A stretch of 64,000 nucleotides of DNA from Lysinibacillus timonensis (GCF_900291985.1 NZ_LT985980.1:1810001-1874000); one strand, 5' to 3'. Counted from the stretch's first letter, positions 38,566 through 49,105 are shown. The notes: a model not told the origin generated them from the letters alone. A program made the numbers and translations.

Positions 38566-39621
38566 CTATTCAGAGTAAGTCACAGACGTTTCAATTCCAG
38601 GTTTAGTTGGTACGAAGTGTATCCACGTTTTCCCAGGAACTAATTTCACATCACTACCATCTGCTTCTACTGCTTTTAAAACCCCGTCATTGTTTTCCCA
38701 TTGTACTTCACGCATATATCCGTTCTGGAATAGATAAGCTGTTCCTCCACTCGTCAAATCTAATTCACGACGACCTGCACTATCTATAATTGAATGATTC
38801 ATTTCGAAAAATAATACATTGGCTAATGCTATTGGTTCATTTGTTAAATAATCGGTTGTTACCTCATCTCCAGATTCCCTAGAATACGTATTACTAGATG
38901 AATTATAAGTATAAGAACTATTAAAGTCATCAAAATTACTATAGTTTATTTCAATATTATTTGCTGGTAAACCAACACTAACACTTTCTTCTTTCTCATA
39001 ATAAGTATACGATACTTTTTTCTGATAGAGAAGTGAAGCACCTACTTTTTCTGCTCCTAACTTAACATTTTCACCTGAAATATAAGAATTATGGGGAGCA
39101 TATCTATCCTTTGACCGCTTAAATAATGTCCCATCATAATTCATTCCATTGATATTATCAACAATCCCATTATATAACATAGATTGGGCTTCAGGACTGT
39201 ACCCGTGTGCAATATAAAATGCATCTAATCCTTCTGCAATTTCAATAAAATAATCTCTAGCACTACGAATTGGACCTAAGTCTTCAGGTATCTCTGATTG
39301 GTAAAGTGCAAGTAATCTAGTAACATCTCCTTCTGCTAGCATTTCATATACAACATCAGCAGAAGCTAGCCCTGATTGCGGCCTAGCAGCAGGATGATTG
39401 TTAATGGTTACAAGAATAGGGCGAGTCGTTACTTTGTTAGCAACACGCTCTCCAGTGAACGGTGTGATATACGGTAATACAACTTCTTCTTTAACTACTG
39501 ATTGCTCTGGGCTTACTTGTGATTCATCAGTTGTTTCGTTATTTTCGTTTTGTTCGTTACCACAAGCTGCAAGTAGTGTTGCAGAAGTTAAAACTAAGTA
39601 CAATCCTTTTTTCCAAAACAT
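38566..39621 (-). CDS. yerB: DUF3048 lipoprotein YerB
   Basis: The 351-residue lipoprotein has lipobox LLAACGN (cysteine 20), then an acidic, Ser/Asn-rich linker and two DUF3048 lobes: VTINNHPAARPQSGLASADVVYEMLAEG with RSARDYFIEIA in the first, and DVKLVPGKTWIHFVP near the C-terminus. It is extracytoplasmic; the biochemical role is unknown. It is preceded by yerA (15 bases) and followed by yerC. Confidence 0.88.
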   Translation of the reverse strand: MFWKKGLYLVLTSATLLAACGNEQNENNETTDESQVSPEQSVVKEEVVLPYITPFTGERVANKVTTRPILVTINNHPAARPQSGLASADVVYEMLAEGDVTRLLALYQSEIPEDLGPIRSARDYFIEIAEGLDAFYIAHGYSPEAQSMLYNGIVDNINGMNYDGTLFKRSKDRYAPHNSYISGENVKLGAEKVGASLLYQKKVSYTYYEKEESVSVGLPANNIEINYSNFDDFNSSYTYNSSSNTYSRESGDEVTTDYLTNEPIALANVLFFEMNHSIIDSAGRRELDLTSGGTAYLFQNGYMREVQWENNDGVLKAVEADGSDVKLVPGKTWIHFVPTKPGIETSVTYSE

Positions 39622-39636
39622 AAAACATTTCTCCTT

Positions 39637-41367
39637 CTAGCGCATAACAGCAGGTAACATGACTTGATTTTTTAAGACATCTACAATTCCGATTGGCGTT
39701 ATTCGTATATACGGCAAGTGTGTTGATTGTAAAAATAGTAGCGTATAGATTGCATCTGTATGCTGATAGCCCCGTTCCTTAAGTGCTGATTTTAGCGTCA
39801 TTTCTTTTTCAATTAATTCTTCCACTGTTCCATCATATAGTGTACCACCAATAGGTAATGGAATGGATGCAATTATTTCTTCATCTTCTACAAGAACGAT
39901 TCCACCATTCATTTTTTTCATTTCATTAAATGCCTTTTTCATATCTTTAAAGCTTTTACCAATAATTATAATATGACCTGTATTTGAATAAGAAGTTGCA
40001 AACCCTTTTACATTGGTAGCAAAGCCTTTAATCATTGTATTGACACGCCATTTCCCTTTTCGGTCAATTAACATTAGATAACTATGATCATGACTTGTTG
40101 AAAGTTCTTCTTGCTGTATTTGCATATTTATTCGATATGGTTTCGTAATGACATCATTAAGCATTTCTATCCCAATTGGCATGGAAAATTGGAAATCATG
40201 GTCCGTTAAGTCAAAATTTACATTTAATTTTCCGAATCCACTCCAATTAATAGGTTGTAAAGCCATTACCTTTTCACCATCTCGTTTTAACCATACACCT
40301 TTTGATAGTACTGCTTCTGGATTAGGAGAATATTCATTTTTTAATATATTAAGAGTTGCAAATCGGCCAGTCGCGATTAGCCCATGTAGGTTATCTATAT
40401 CGTAATACCGCGCTACATTATATGAAGCCATATTATAAGCATTTATAGGGTCAACACCCGAATCAAGAGCAATTTGAATACAGCGATCCATCACACCTTC
40501 TAGATGAAATGCCGGTGTTGAACCATCCGTTGTCATCATTAAATGATCAAAGATGTTTAAGTTTTTTTCTAGAATTCCTTTTAACAATTCCGGTAAATCA
40601 GGCCGAATCGAAGAGTAACGAAGGGTTACAGCATACCCGTGCTGTATACGATTCTCAACTTCTTCAACAGTCATTGATTCGTGGTCACCACTAGTACCTA
40701 AAAGTTTCATTTTAACTAGCGTTCGTTCAGATGCTCCAGGTAAATGGCCTTCTATTTTCATTCCTTTTAGTTTAGCAGCCTGAATCCAGTACAGCATTTG
40801 GTCATCCCCATGAAGTAAACGAGGCCATCCTGTCAATTCTCCACCCATCAATGTATCTTTTCGTTCTAACCATTCAAATACAGCCTTATTTGTAAACAGT
40901 GCTTCTTCATTATCTAATGTTGTTTGTGAGTCAAATCGAACCCACCAGTAGAATGAAAAAGGTAATGATTTTAATTGGTCGATTATTGAAAACGCTTTCT
41001 TATTTGGAAGTGATAACATAAATGTCATATTGTCTGCTATGAAAGTTGTCGTCCCTGTTTGTGCAGCAAAATCAGCAAATGAATGAGGATTATACAATTG
41101 AAATGGGTGTACATGTGGCTCAATATAGCCTGGTACAACTGTCTTCCCTTCTAATTCAATCACTTCTGTATTCGTTATGTTTTGTGGCATTTTACTTCCA
41201 ACATAAATAATACGATTGCCCAGTATCCAAATGTTACCCGTTAACCATTTTTTGAAAATGCTATGTAAATAACGTGCATCCTTTAAGACAATTGTTGGTG
41301 AATCCTCACCATTGATGACTGACAGTTGCTTACGAATATCTTGAATCTTCCATATAGATTCTGCCAT
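39637..41367 (-). CDS. yerA: YerA, adenine deaminase-like amidohydrolase
   Basis: The 576-residue amidohydrolase-superfamily protein resembles adenine deaminase. The metal-site motif is GYIEPHVHPFQ; the barrel continues with GTTTFIADN, KIEGHLPG (second histidine) and DHLMMTTDGSTP (terminal aspartate). The C-terminal part has GHIIIIGKS and IPLPIGG as in AdeC. The normal substrate of YerA in Bacillus subtilis is not established, since AdeC there is a separate gene. It starts the yerA-yerB-yerC operon with AAGGGAG upstream. Confidence 0.85.
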   Translation of the reverse strand: MAESIWKIQDIRKQLSVINGEDSPTIVLKDARYLHSIFKKWLTGNIWILGNRIIYVGSKMPQNITNTEVIELEGKTVVPGYIEPHVHPFQLYNPHSFADFAAQTGTTTFIADNMTFMLSLPNKKAFSIIDQLKSLPFSFYWWVRFDSQTTLDNEEALFTNKAVFEWLERKDTLMGGELTGWPRLLHGDDQMLYWIQAAKLKGMKIEGHLPGASERTLVKMKLLGTSGDHESMTVEEVENRIQHGYAVTLRYSSIRPDLPELLKGILEKNLNIFDHLMMTTDGSTPAFHLEGVMDRCIQIALDSGVDPINAYNMASYNVARYYDIDNLHGLIATGRFATLNILKNEYSPNPEAVLSKGVWLKRDGEKVMALQPINWSGFGKLNVNFDLTDHDFQFSMPIGIEMLNDVITKPYRINMQIQQEELSTSHDHSYLMLIDRKGKWRVNTMIKGFATNVKGFATSYSNTGHIIIIGKSFKDMKKAFNEMKKMNGGIVLVEDEEIIASIPLPIGGTLYDGTVEELIEKEMTLKSALKERGYQHTDAIYTLLFLQSTHLPYIRITPIGIVDVLKNQVMLPAVMR

Positions 41368-41600
41368 TTGTTACACTCCCTTCTTGTTCTTCTAAAATTT
41401 TATTTTGTTTAATCACATTATATACGCACATACTAACTTTGCAAAAAATTGCGTCAGATTATTTTACGCATTATTTGTTGCTTTTATCCCGGTGTATTGT
41501 CTGTGATTGTTGTTTTACTTTATCGTATCACAGCAAAATTTTATTTTGAAGAATCTCTATCAGAATTACTCATTTTTTACTTGAAAGGAGAGAATTAATA

Positions 41601-42131
41601 ATGCAGGAAAATATTTCCGAACGTAATGGGTTTGTGCGTTTAATGTGTGGTGTAGCTATGACAGCAATGGGTACTGCACACTTAACACGAGATAGCAAAG
41701 CTTTAGGATTTACATTAATTACTGCTGGTGCTATGAAAGTTGCTGAGGGAATTTTCTTATATTGCCCTCTTACAGCTGCAATTAACTCTAATGTAAAGAA
41801 TGCAGTTTCTTCAACATTTGATGAGTATATGGATGGGGAAACATTAATGCAAGCATTCAATGCTAATTATAGTGGAAATGGTGGGCAATCGAACTCATCA
41901 GGTTCATCAAATGGTGGTGGTATTTCACAAGCTGCTTCTCAAGTTGCTGGAGCAGTTGCTAATGCTGCAAGCCAAAGTGAAGTAGGTAAAGCTGTCTCTC
42001 AAGCTGCTCAAACAGTAGCAAATACAATGGGTGGTAATTCTTCACAAAATGGATCGAAAAACAAAAATTCAAATTCCGGGTCTGGACAGTCTAAAAACAA
42101 CAACGGACAATCTGCAACAAACCCAAGCTAA
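41601..42131 (+). CDS. DUF2892 membrane protein with low-complexity tail
   Basis: The 176-residue protein has an N-terminal DUF2892/YgaP-type two-helix membrane domain (residues 8-60: NGFVRLMCGVAMTAMGTAHL and FTLITAGAMKVAEGIFLYCPL). It then carries an Ala/Ser/Gly/Asn-rich tail of about 90 residues (SQAASQVAGAVANAASQ repeats, then Asn/Gly/Ser). GAAAGGAGAG lies close upstream. It is the only plus-strand gene between 1 and 56.7 kb and stands alone between two minus-strand operons, sharing a bidirectional terminator with purD. The function is unknown. Confidence 0.8.
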   Translation: MQENISERNGFVRLMCGVAMTAMGTAHLTRDSKALGFTLITAGAMKVAEGIFLYCPLTAAINSNVKNAVSSTFDEYMDGETLMQAFNANYSGNGGQSNSSGSSNGGGISQAASQVAGAVANAASQSEVGKAVSQAAQTVANTMGGNSSQNGSKNKNSNSGSGQSKNNNGQSATNPS

Positions 42132-42140
42132 TGTGAATAA

Positions 42141-42187
42141 AAGGCAGGAAGAACTTTTACTGTTTCAGTAAGTGTTCTTCTTGCCTT
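42141..42187. terminator. bidirectional terminator between DUF2892 gene and purD
   Basis: A stem of about 13 bp (AAGGCA-GGAAGAAC with GTTCTTCTTGCCTT) is followed by CTTTTT on the plus strand and preceded by AATAAA, giving TTTATT on the minus strand. Confidence 0.8.
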
Positions 42188-42200
42188 CTTTTTAGTGCTT

Positions 42201-43457
42201 TTATTTGAAGGTACGCCAACCTATATCTTTACGATAGAAAAACTTAGGCCATTTGATTTCATTAAGACCTTCATATACACGTTCTTGCGCTTCTTTTAAT
42301 GTATTTGCTTTTGTTGCAACGAGTAGGACACGCCCGCCATTCCCAACATATTGATTTTCAACTAATTTTGTTCCTGCATGGTAAACATCATAGTTTTGAG
42401 TAAGTTCGTCGATATTTGGAAGCGGATTTCCTTTTTCAACATCACCAGGATAGCCTTCTGCTGCTATCACTACACCTAACATCGTTTCGTTAGACCACTG
42501 TAGATCGAAGTATTTTTCTTCCATCAAGGCTTTCATAAATAGACCAAAGTCTGATGCCATTCTTGGTAGAACAACTTGTGTTTCTGGGTCACCAAAGCGT
42601 GCGTTAAACTCAATCACTTTTGGCCCTTCTTTTGTAAGAATTAAGCCCGCATATAATATCCCTGTGAAAGAGACGCCTTCTTCTTCCATTGCTTTTACTG
42701 TTGGTTCAACGATTTCGATATAAGCTCTAGATACCACCTCTTGTGGTATTTGTGGTACAGGAGAGTATGCGCCCATCCCACCAGTGTTTGGTCCTTTATC
42801 TCCATCATAAGCTCGTTTATGATCCTGTGCGATTACCATTGGATAAATTTGTCCTTTATGTACAAAAGACATGAATGAAAATTCTTCGCCATCCAGGAAT
42901 TCTTCTATTACTACACGAGAAGAGGATTCACCAAAGCGTTGGTTCCCAATCATATCATGTATGGCTTCAATCGCTTCTTGTTCAGTCATCGCGACAATTA
43001 CACCTTTACCTGCTGCTAAGCCATCAGCTTTAATGACAATAGGTGCACCTTGTTCTTTTACGTATTGAATCGCTTGAGCTGCATCTGTAAACGTTTCATA
43101 TGCTGCCGTTGGAATGTTGTATCTTTTCATAATTTCTTTCGCATATGACTTACTTCCTTCAATTTGTGCTGCAGCTTTTGTAGGTCCGAAAATAGTTAAG
43201 TTTTCGTTTTGGAAATAGTCTACAATTCCTGCCGCTAGTGGCTGCTCTGGACCAACAAATGTTAAATCAATCTTGTTCTCCTTTGCAAAAGTTGCAAGCT
43301 CTTCGAAATTAAGTGCATCAATTGGCACGATTTCTGCACACTCGCGCATTCCGTCATTACCTGGTGCAACGAATACCTTTTCTACGGATAGTGCGTTACT
43401 AAATTGCTTTGCAATCGCGTGCTCTCGTCCACCACTTCCAATTACAAGTACTTTCAT
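42201..43457 (-). CDS. purD: phosphoribosylamine-glycine ligase PurD
   Basis: The 418-residue ATP-grasp enzyme makes GAR from PRA and glycine, the second step of purine synthesis. The N-terminus has VIGSGGREHAIA; ATP-grasp loops APIVIKADGLAAGKGVIVA and EFLDGEEFSFM are clear, as are EFNARFGDPETQVVLPR and the C-terminal GNGGRVLLVA. Length is typical. In most Bacillales purD follows purH within the operon; here 857 bases with repeats and a terminator-like hairpin intervene, so it may have its own control. Confidence 0.97.
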   Translation of the reverse strand: MKVLVIGSGGREHAIAKQFSNALSVEKVFVAPGNDGMRECAEIVPIDALNFEELATFAKENKIDLTFVGPEQPLAAGIVDYFQNENLTIFGPTKAAAQIEGSKSYAKEIMKRYNIPTAAYETFTDAAQAIQYVKEQGAPIVIKADGLAAGKGVIVAMTEQEAIEAIHDMIGNQRFGESSSRVVIEEFLDGEEFSFMSFVHKGQIYPMVIAQDHKRAYDGDKGPNTGGMGAYSPVPQIPQEVVSRAYIEIVEPTVKAMEEEGVSFTGILYAGLILTKEGPKVIEFNARFGDPETQVVLPRMASDFGLFMKALMEEKYFDLQWSNETMLGVVIAAEGYPGDVEKGNPLPNIDELTQNYDVYHAGTKLVENQYVGNGGRVLLVATKANTLKEAQERVYEGLNEIKWPKFFYRKDIGWRTFK

Positions 43458-43507
43458 TTTGGAAATTCTCCTTCTTTTAGGTTATTATCATCGTTTGGTT
43501 TATAGCT

Positions 43508-43855
43508 GGTTTTGTTCGTTCTGTGGATTTTATCCGTTCAGACCTGTGTTTTGTCCAGTCGCTATATTGATTTGTCCGTTCAGCTAATGGTTTTGTCCGT
43601 TCGCGAACACGTTTTGTCCAGTCAGGATTTTTTTGTCCAGTTTGGCGCTTATTTTGTCCATTCGCGGCACCGCTTTGTCCATTCAGCCTAATGTTTTGTC
43701 CAGTCGCTATATTGATTTGTCCACTCAGCCTAATGTTTTGTCCGTTCGCGCACACGTTTTGTCCAGTCAGGATTTTTTTGTCCAGTTTGGCGCTTATTTT
43801 GTCCTTTCGCGGCACCGTTTTGTCCATTCAGCCTAATGTTTTGTCCACCCTTTCG
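43508..43855. repeat. intergenic array of ~20-22-bp units with TTTTGTCC head
   Basis: About 17 contiguous units share the head TTTTGTCC (then RTTC or AGTC) and differ in a 10-12-base tail; unit lengths are 20-22. A higher-order block of four tails (CAGGATTTT, TTGGCGCTTA, CGCGGCACCG, CAGCCTAATG) occurs twice, about 145 bases apart. The array lies just upstream of purD. A minus-strand open frame through it encodes an NGQN-type repeat but has no ribosome binding site or sensible context. Confidence 0.88.
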
Positions 43856-43955
43856 CGAACATATTCTGTCTCAGAAGGCAGTTCTTCTCACCCGCGCGTT
43901 GCAGGATAGCATCAAAACTAAAAGCATGTTTTATCGAGTAAAAATATTTAAATGA

Positions 43956-43982
43956 AAACGCCCGCTAATTCGGCAGGCGTTT
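43956..43982 (-). terminator. terminator-like hairpin between purH and purD
   Basis: AAACGCC (956-962) pairs with GGCGTTT (976-982) with additional inner G-C pairs. The minus-strand tail is TCATTTAAATATTTT. It separates the two repeat arrays and would end or reduce transcription from purH into purD. Confidence 0.6.
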
Positions 43983-44026
43983 CTTTATTCTTTTTCATCA
44001 TTACTTTTACTTTCGGGCGTTCAGTT

Positions 44027-44275
44027 ACAGTAATCGATCACTTACGCAAACCTTTTGATCACATAGTACTTAAAGTAATGACACCCTTCTGCCTAATAAT
44101 TCTATTCGAGCGTATAGCGGTATCATTTGATCACTTACTCATAGCCATTGGTCACATAAGGATATCTTTTGGTCACAAAAGAATCTCATTGGGGCATATA
44201 ATTCTTATTCGGTCACATAACTATGCAATTCGATCGCATACAATAGCCATTTCGAGCGCTTATACGACCACCTAA
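44027..44275. repeat. degenerate intergenic array of ~21-bp units with GGTCACATA head
   Basis: Roughly ten to eleven imperfect units carry a TT[TG]GGTCACATA-like head (TTTTGATCACATA, ATTGGTCACATA, TTTTGGTCACAAA, TTCGGTCACATA, TTCGATCGCATA) at spacings of about 20-23 bases, with unrelated tails. It directly follows the purH stop and is more worn than the array next to purD. Confidence 0.7.
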
Positions 44276-44314
44276 AGAACCTGCCACACCGCGCACCAAT
44301 CATTTAGCACCAAA

Positions 44315-45841
44315 TTAATGCTTAAAGTGTCTTACTCCCGTTAATACCATTGCGATACCGTATTCGTTTGCTTTGTCGATTGAATCTTGGTCGCGAATAG
44401 AGCCACCTGGTTGAATAATTGCCGTAATTCCTGCTGCTGCAGCTGTTTCAACTGTGTCGCTCATTGGGAAGAACGCGTCTGAAGCGAGTACCGCGCCCTT
44501 TGCTTTCTCGCCAGCTTGTTCTAAGGCGATTTTAGCAGCTCCAACACGATTCATTTGCCCTGCACCTACACCCAGTGTCATTTGTGTATCATTCACAACA
44601 ATGGCATTTGATTTTACGTGCTTTACAACTGACCAACCTAGTTTTAACGCTTGCCATTCTTCTTCAGAAGGTTCACGATTCGTTACAACCTTAATTTCTG
44701 CATCGTTAAATCCGAACGTATCATCTTCTTGAACTAGTAAGCCACCTTCAACAGAAACTACTTTGAATTTGTCTTGTTTTTCTTGAGCAAAGCTAATTGT
44801 CATTAAACGAATGTTTTTCTTTTTCGTTAATATCTCCAGAGCGTCTTCAGTGAAGGAAGGAGCAATAATTATCTCTAGGAAAATGGCACTTAACTTTTCA
44901 GCTGTTTGCACATCTACTTCACGATTTAATGCGATAATACCGCCGAAAATTGATGTAGGATCAGCTTCGTATGCTTTATCAAATGCTTCCTCGATGTTTT
45001 GACCTGTTCCAACACCGCAAGGATTCATATGTTTTACAGCTACTGCTGCAGGAATATCGAATTCTTTCACAATTTGTAGTGCTGCATTTCCATCTTGAAT
45101 GTTGTTATATGATAATTCTTTACCGTGTAATTGAGTTGCGTATGCTAAAGAAAAATCTGAGCTTAAACGTTTTTGATAGAATGCTGCTTTTTGGTGTGGA
45201 TTCTCGCCATAACGTAACGTTTGTTTTAATTCGTATGTCATTGTTAGATTTTCTGGGAACTCTTCTTCAGTTAAGTAATTTGAAATATAAGAGTCATACG
45301 CCGCTGTATGACGGAATACTTTTGCAGCTAACTTACGACGTGTTTCAATTGTTGTTGCACCATTTCCTTTTAACTCTTCAAGTACTTGTGCATAGTCATT
45401 TGAATCCACAATAACTGTCACATATTGATGGTTTTTCGCTGCAGAACGCAACATCGTTGGGCCACCGATATCAATGTTTTCAATTGCATCGTCCCAAGTT
45501 ACATTAGGCTTTGAAATTGTTTCAACGAAAGGATATAAATTTACACAGACAATTTCGATTGGCTCAATTCCGTGCTCTTGCATTTGCGATTGATGGGAAG
45601 GGTCATCAAACTTTCCTAATAGACCACCGTGGATCAAAGGATTTAATGTTTTGACACGACCATCTAATATCTCCGGAAACTTTGTTACTTCATCAACAGC
45701 TGTTACAGGCACATGGTTGTCTTGTAACATTTTTTTCGTACCACCAGTTGATAAAATTTCATAACCTAATGCTACTAATTCTTTTGCAAAATCTAAAATA
45801 CCATCTTTATTTGAAACACTAATAAGTGCACGTTTAGCCAT
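44315..45841 (-). CDS. purH: bifunctional AICAR transformylase/IMP cyclohydrolase PurH
   Basis: The 508-residue enzyme performs the last two steps to IMP. The start [14 protein letters not shown] is chosen because GGAGG lies 11 bases upstream; a TTG three codons earlier fits worse. The cyclohydrolase half has STGGTKKML and HGGLLGKFD; the transformylase half has [24 protein letters not shown] and [12 protein letters not shown]. It lies 87 bases after purN. Confidence 0.97.
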   Translation of the reverse strand: MAKRALISVSNKDGILDFAKELVALGYEILSTGGTKKMLQDNHVPVTAVDEVTKFPEILDGRVKTLNPLIHGGLLGKFDDPSHQSQMQEHGIEPIEIVCVNLYPFVETISKPNVTWDDAIENIDIGGPTMLRSAAKNHQYVTVIVDSNDYAQVLEELKGNGATTIETRRKLAAKVFRHTAAYDSYISNYLTEEEFPENLTMTYELKQTLRYGENPHQKAAFYQKRLSSDFSLAYATQLHGKELSYNNIQDGNAALQIVKEFDIPAAVAVKHMNPCGVGTGQNIEEAFDKAYEADPTSIFGGIIALNREVDVQTAEKLSAIFLEIIIAPSFTEDALEILTKKKNIRLMTISFAQEKQDKFKVVSVEGGLLVQEDDTFGFNDAEIKVVTNREPSEEEWQALKLGWSVVKHVKSNAIVVNDTQMTLGVGAGQMNRVGAAKIALEQAGEKAKGAVLASDAFFPMSDTVETAAAAGITAIIQPGGSIRDQDSIDKANEYGIAMVLTGVRHFKH

Positions 45842-45928
45842 GTGAGGCAACCTCCAATATATATATAATGAAATGAAGATTGCGAAACTGTACCCCTAAA
45901 CATCCGTACAACCATTTCGCAACAATCA

Positions 45929-46495
45929 TTACTTTTCAAATAAATGTTTTAACGTTTTCGCATAAAGTTCATGCTCTACAGCGTGGATACGCAATTCTGT
46001 TTCTTCGCGATTTCCATCTACAACCTCAACAGCAGCTTGAGCCAAAATTGGGCCCGTATCCATCCCTTCATCAACGAAATGAACAGTTACTCCCGTCACC
46101 TTCACGCCGTGATCTAACGCTTGTCCTATTGCGTCTTTACCTGGAAATGATGGTAACAATGAAGGATGAATGTTAACAATTCGGCTAGGGTAAGCTGACA
46201 ACAATGTGTCACCTATTAAACGCATGTAACCAGCTAGCACAATCCATTCTACTTGTCGATCACGAAGCAATGAAACAATTTCTGCCTCATATGCTGTTTT
46301 AGATTCATAGTTTTTTGCACTAAACGCATGAACAGGGATTCCGAAGTTCTCCGCACGTGTGACTACATATGCTCCTGGCTTATCTGTTACAACAAGTTCA
46401 ACCTTTGCATCAATTTCACCGTGCTCAATCGCTTCTTGTATTGCTTGAAAATTACTCCCGCTTCCAGAAGCAAAAACAGCTATTTTCGTAGTCAT
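45929..46495 (-). CDS. purN: phosphoribosylglycinamide formyltransferase PurN
   Basis: The 188-residue folate-dependent enzyme formylates GAR. The phosphate-binding FASGSGSNFQAI, the active-site Asn/His loop RIVNIHPSLLPSF with GKDAIGQAL, and VTGVTVHFVDEGMDTGPI including the catalytic aspartate are present. Its start shares one base with the purM stop (TAATG), so the two are coupled. Confidence 0.97.
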   Translation of the reverse strand: MTTKIAVFASGSGSNFQAIQEAIEHGEIDAKVELVVTDKPGAYVVTRAENFGIPVHAFSAKNYESKTAYEAEIVSLLRDRQVEWIVLAGYMRLIGDTLLSAYPSRIVNIHPSLLPSFPGKDAIGQALDHGVKVTGVTVHFVDEGMDTGPILAQAAVEVVDGNREETELRIHAVEHELYAKTLKHLFEK

Positions 46496-47550
46496 TATAC
46501 TAAACTCCCATCATGAGAGCCGTTAAAGATAACACCTTCACCCTTTACTACTCGACCGATTTCATATGCTTTTTCACCATGTTGCTCAGCAATAGAAATG
46601 ACTTTATTCACTTCTGATGCGGGCACAGAAAGCACATAACCAATCCCCATGTTAAAGACGTTATATAAATCTTTATCAGCAAGCTGACCTGTTTCTTTAA
46701 GAAATTCAAAGATACGAAGCACTGGCCAAGAGCCTAGTTCGATTTCAGTTGCAAGTCCTTCCGGCATCATGCGTGGCAAGTTTTCATAGAATCCTCCGCC
46801 TGTTACATGAGCCATACCATGAACTTCAACTTCTTTTAATATTTCAAGTACCGGTTTGGCGTATATTTTTGTAGGTACAAGTAACGCTTCACCGATTGGA
46901 CCTAAATCTTCATAACCATCTACAACTTGATCTACAGCATATCCATTATCTGCGAATACAATTTTACGAACTAAAGAATAACCGTTAGAGTGAATGCCAC
47001 TAGAAGCAAGCCCTACTAAAACGTCACCTTCAACGATGTTTTCTCCAGTGATAACATTTGATTTTTCTGTTGCACCAACAGCAAAGCCAGCTAGATCGTA
47101 TTCTTCTTCTTCATAAAGTCCTGGCATTTCAGCTGTTTCTCCGCCGATTAGTGCAGCGCCTGCTTGCACACAACCATCTGCAACACCTTTTACAATTTGC
47201 TCTATTTTTGTAGGCTCCGCCTTACCGACTGCTACATAATCTAAGAAATACAAAGGCTCAGCACCTTGAGCAACAATGTCATTTACACACATTGCAACGC
47301 AATCTACGCCAATTGTGTCATGTTTGTTCACCATAAATGCAAGTTTTAATTTTGTCCCAACACCGTCTGTACCTGAAATAAGAACAGGTTGCTTTAAATT
47401 AAGTGAAGACAAGTCGAACATGCCGCCGAAGCCACCGAATGTTCCCATTACACCTAAACGATTTGTTCGCTCAACATGTGATTTCATTCGTTTTACCGCT
47501 TCATAACCAGCTTCAATATTAACCCCTGCCTGTTCATATGCTTTTGACAT
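46495..47550 (-). CDS. purM: AIR synthase PurM
   Basis: The 351-residue ATP-dependent cyclo-ligase converts FGAM to AIR. PurM-fold motifs are [54 protein letters not shown] and [25 protein letters not shown] precedes the start. The 130 bases to purF contain no clear hairpin. Confidence 0.97.
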   Translation of the reverse strand: MSKAYEQAGVNIEAGYEAVKRMKSHVERTNRLGVMGTFGGFGGMFDLSSLNLKQPVLISGTDGVGTKLKLAFMVNKHDTIGVDCVAMCVNDIVAQGAEPLYFLDYVAVGKAEPTKIEQIVKGVADGCVQAGAALIGGETAEMPGLYEEEEYDLAGFAVGATEKSNVITGENIVEGDVLVGLASSGIHSNGYSLVRKIVFADNGYAVDQVVDGYEDLGPIGEALLVPTKIYAKPVLEILKEVEVHGMAHVTGGGFYENLPRMMPEGLATEIELGSWPVLRIFEFLKETGQLADKDLYNVFNMGIGYVLSVPASEVNKVISIAEQHGEKAYEIGRVVKGEGVIFNGSHDGSLV

Positions 47551-47680
47551 GAATTCTTATCCTCCAATATAATCAATTTCGCTTTGGCTAACCTAAGTCT
47601 AGATTTTGATCGTACTAGAACGACCAATCTATGCCTTCCGCCAGAGATTCGTTGGAAAACATGATTCAATATTGAATCCG

Positions 47681-49105
47681 TTATCTAACTAGCTCTTTTT
47701 CATGTGGTAAGACTGTGTCTGGGAATATTTCTGTTGGATACTCCCCAGTGAAACAAGCCATACAAAGCCCACCTGTTTCATCATTGAATGGACGTGCGAT
47801 AGCTTTAATCATTCCTTCTGGTGATAAAAATGTTAAAGAATCCGCACAAATAGCCTCTCGAATTTCATCAACTGTCTTACCAGTTGCAATTAATTCTTCA
47901 TCAGATGAAATGTCAATTCCATAAAAACAAGGGTTAGAAATTGGTGGTGATGATATCACAACATGCACCTCTTTCGCACCAGCTTCTTTTAACATTTTAA
48001 CTATACGACGCGAAGTTGTGCCACGTACAATTGAATCATCTACCATCACAACACGTTTTCCTTTTACTACTTGAACGACTGGTGAAAGCTTCATTTTCAC
48101 ACCACGTTCTCGTAACTCTTGTGTTGGTTGAATAAATGTACGTCCTGTGTAACGGTTCTTAATTAAACCAAGCTCATATGGAATTCCGCTTTCTTCTGCA
48201 AACCCAATTGCCGCAGATATAGATGAATCAGGAACCCCAGTTACGACATCAGCTTCAATATTTCCAATTTCTTTTGCTAACTGCTTACCCATACGTTTAC
48301 GTGCCATATGGATGTTAATTTGGTCTATATTTGAATCAGGACGTGCAAAATATACATATTCCATTGCACACATTGAACGTTTTTCCATCTCAGCAAATCG
48401 ATCTTCCTCAATCCCATTATCTGAGATGATGAGTAGTTCACCAGGTTCAACATCGCGTACAAACTCCGCACCAATTAAGTCGAATGCATTTGTTTCTGAT
48501 GCAACTACCCATGAATCTCCTAGTTTTCCAATTGAAAGTGGGCGTAAACCATTACGATCACGCGCCACTAGCATACGATCCTTTGTCAGAATTAAAATGG
48601 AAAATGCACCTTTTAATAATGATAAGGCTTCTTTTACTTGTTCACGGAAACGTGGTTTTTTACTCTTTTTAATTAAATGTACAACCACTTCTGTATCCGA
48701 AGTTGCATGGAATATACTCCCCGAACGCTCTAAATGGACTTTTAAATGATTAGCATTAACTAAATTTCCGTTATGTGCAATCGCTAACGTTCCAGTAGAG
48801 GAGCGGAATAACAACGGTTGAACGTTATCAATACCGCCACCTCCAGCCGTTGTGTATCGAACATGTGCAATTGCGGCGTTACCTTTTGCATTTTTTAGCT
48901 TTTCTTCACTAAACACTTCATTTACTAAACCTTCACCTTTAACCGCACGAAGTTGATCGCCGTCTGTTACAACAATCCCTGCTCCTTCTTGGCCACGGTG
49001 TTGAAGTGCATGAAGACCATAGTAGCTTAAATGGGCAGAGTCGTTATGACCCCATATCCCAAATACACCACATTCTTCGTTTAAGCCTCTGATTTCACCA
49101 AGCAT
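47681..49105 (-). CDS. purF: amidophosphoribosyltransferase PurF
   Basis: The 474-residue enzyme catalyses the committing step from PRPP and glutamine. The start [12 protein letters not shown] has AAAGGAG upstream (six codons inside a longer frame). It implies an 11-residue propeptide cut before Cys12, as in Bacillus subtilis. The PRPP loop [14 protein letters not shown] and the C-terminal cysteines of the Fe-S cluster-containing class (CFYGID, CADSLTF, CMACFTG) are present. It overlaps purL by 25 bases. Confidence 0.97.
   Translation of the reverse strand: MLGEIRGLNEECGVFGIWGHNDSAHLSYYGLHALQHRGQEGAGIVVTDGDQLRAVKGEGLVNEVFSEEKLKNAKGNAAIAHVRYTTAGGGGIDNVQPLLFRSSTGTLAIAHNGNLVNANHLKVHLERSGSIFHATSDTEVVVHLIKKSKKPRFREQVKEALSLLKGAFSILILTKDRMLVARDRNGLRPLSIGKLGDSWVVASETNAFDLIGAEFVRDVEPGELLIISDNGIEEDRFAEMEKRSMCAMEYVYFARPDSNIDQINIHMARKRMGKQLAKEIGNIEADVVTGVPDSSISAAIGFAEESGIPYELGLIKNRYTGRTFIQPTQELRERGVKMKLSPVVQVVKGKRVVMVDDSIVRGTTSRRIVKMLKEAGAKEVHVVISSPPISNPCFYGIDISSDEELIATGKTVDEIREAICADSLTFLSPEGMIKAIARPFNDETGGLCMACFTGEYPTEIFPDTVLPHEKELVR

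Noticed and set aside
43477..43827. Minus-strand open frame with NGQN repeats
   Set aside because: Read through the ~21-bp array upstream of purD; no ribosome binding site, and unit lengths of 20-22 do not preserve a frame.
43508..43855. Array as PurR decoy because some units contain GTTCG (CGAAC core)
   Set aside because: Only a minority of units have the core, and the flanking A/T positions of the PurBox do not match; the array near gatB has none.
43508..44275. CRISPR array (conserved head, variable tail)
   Set aside because: Heads of 8-10 bases and tails of 10-12 are far too short, heads are imperfect, tails recur, and there are no cas genes.
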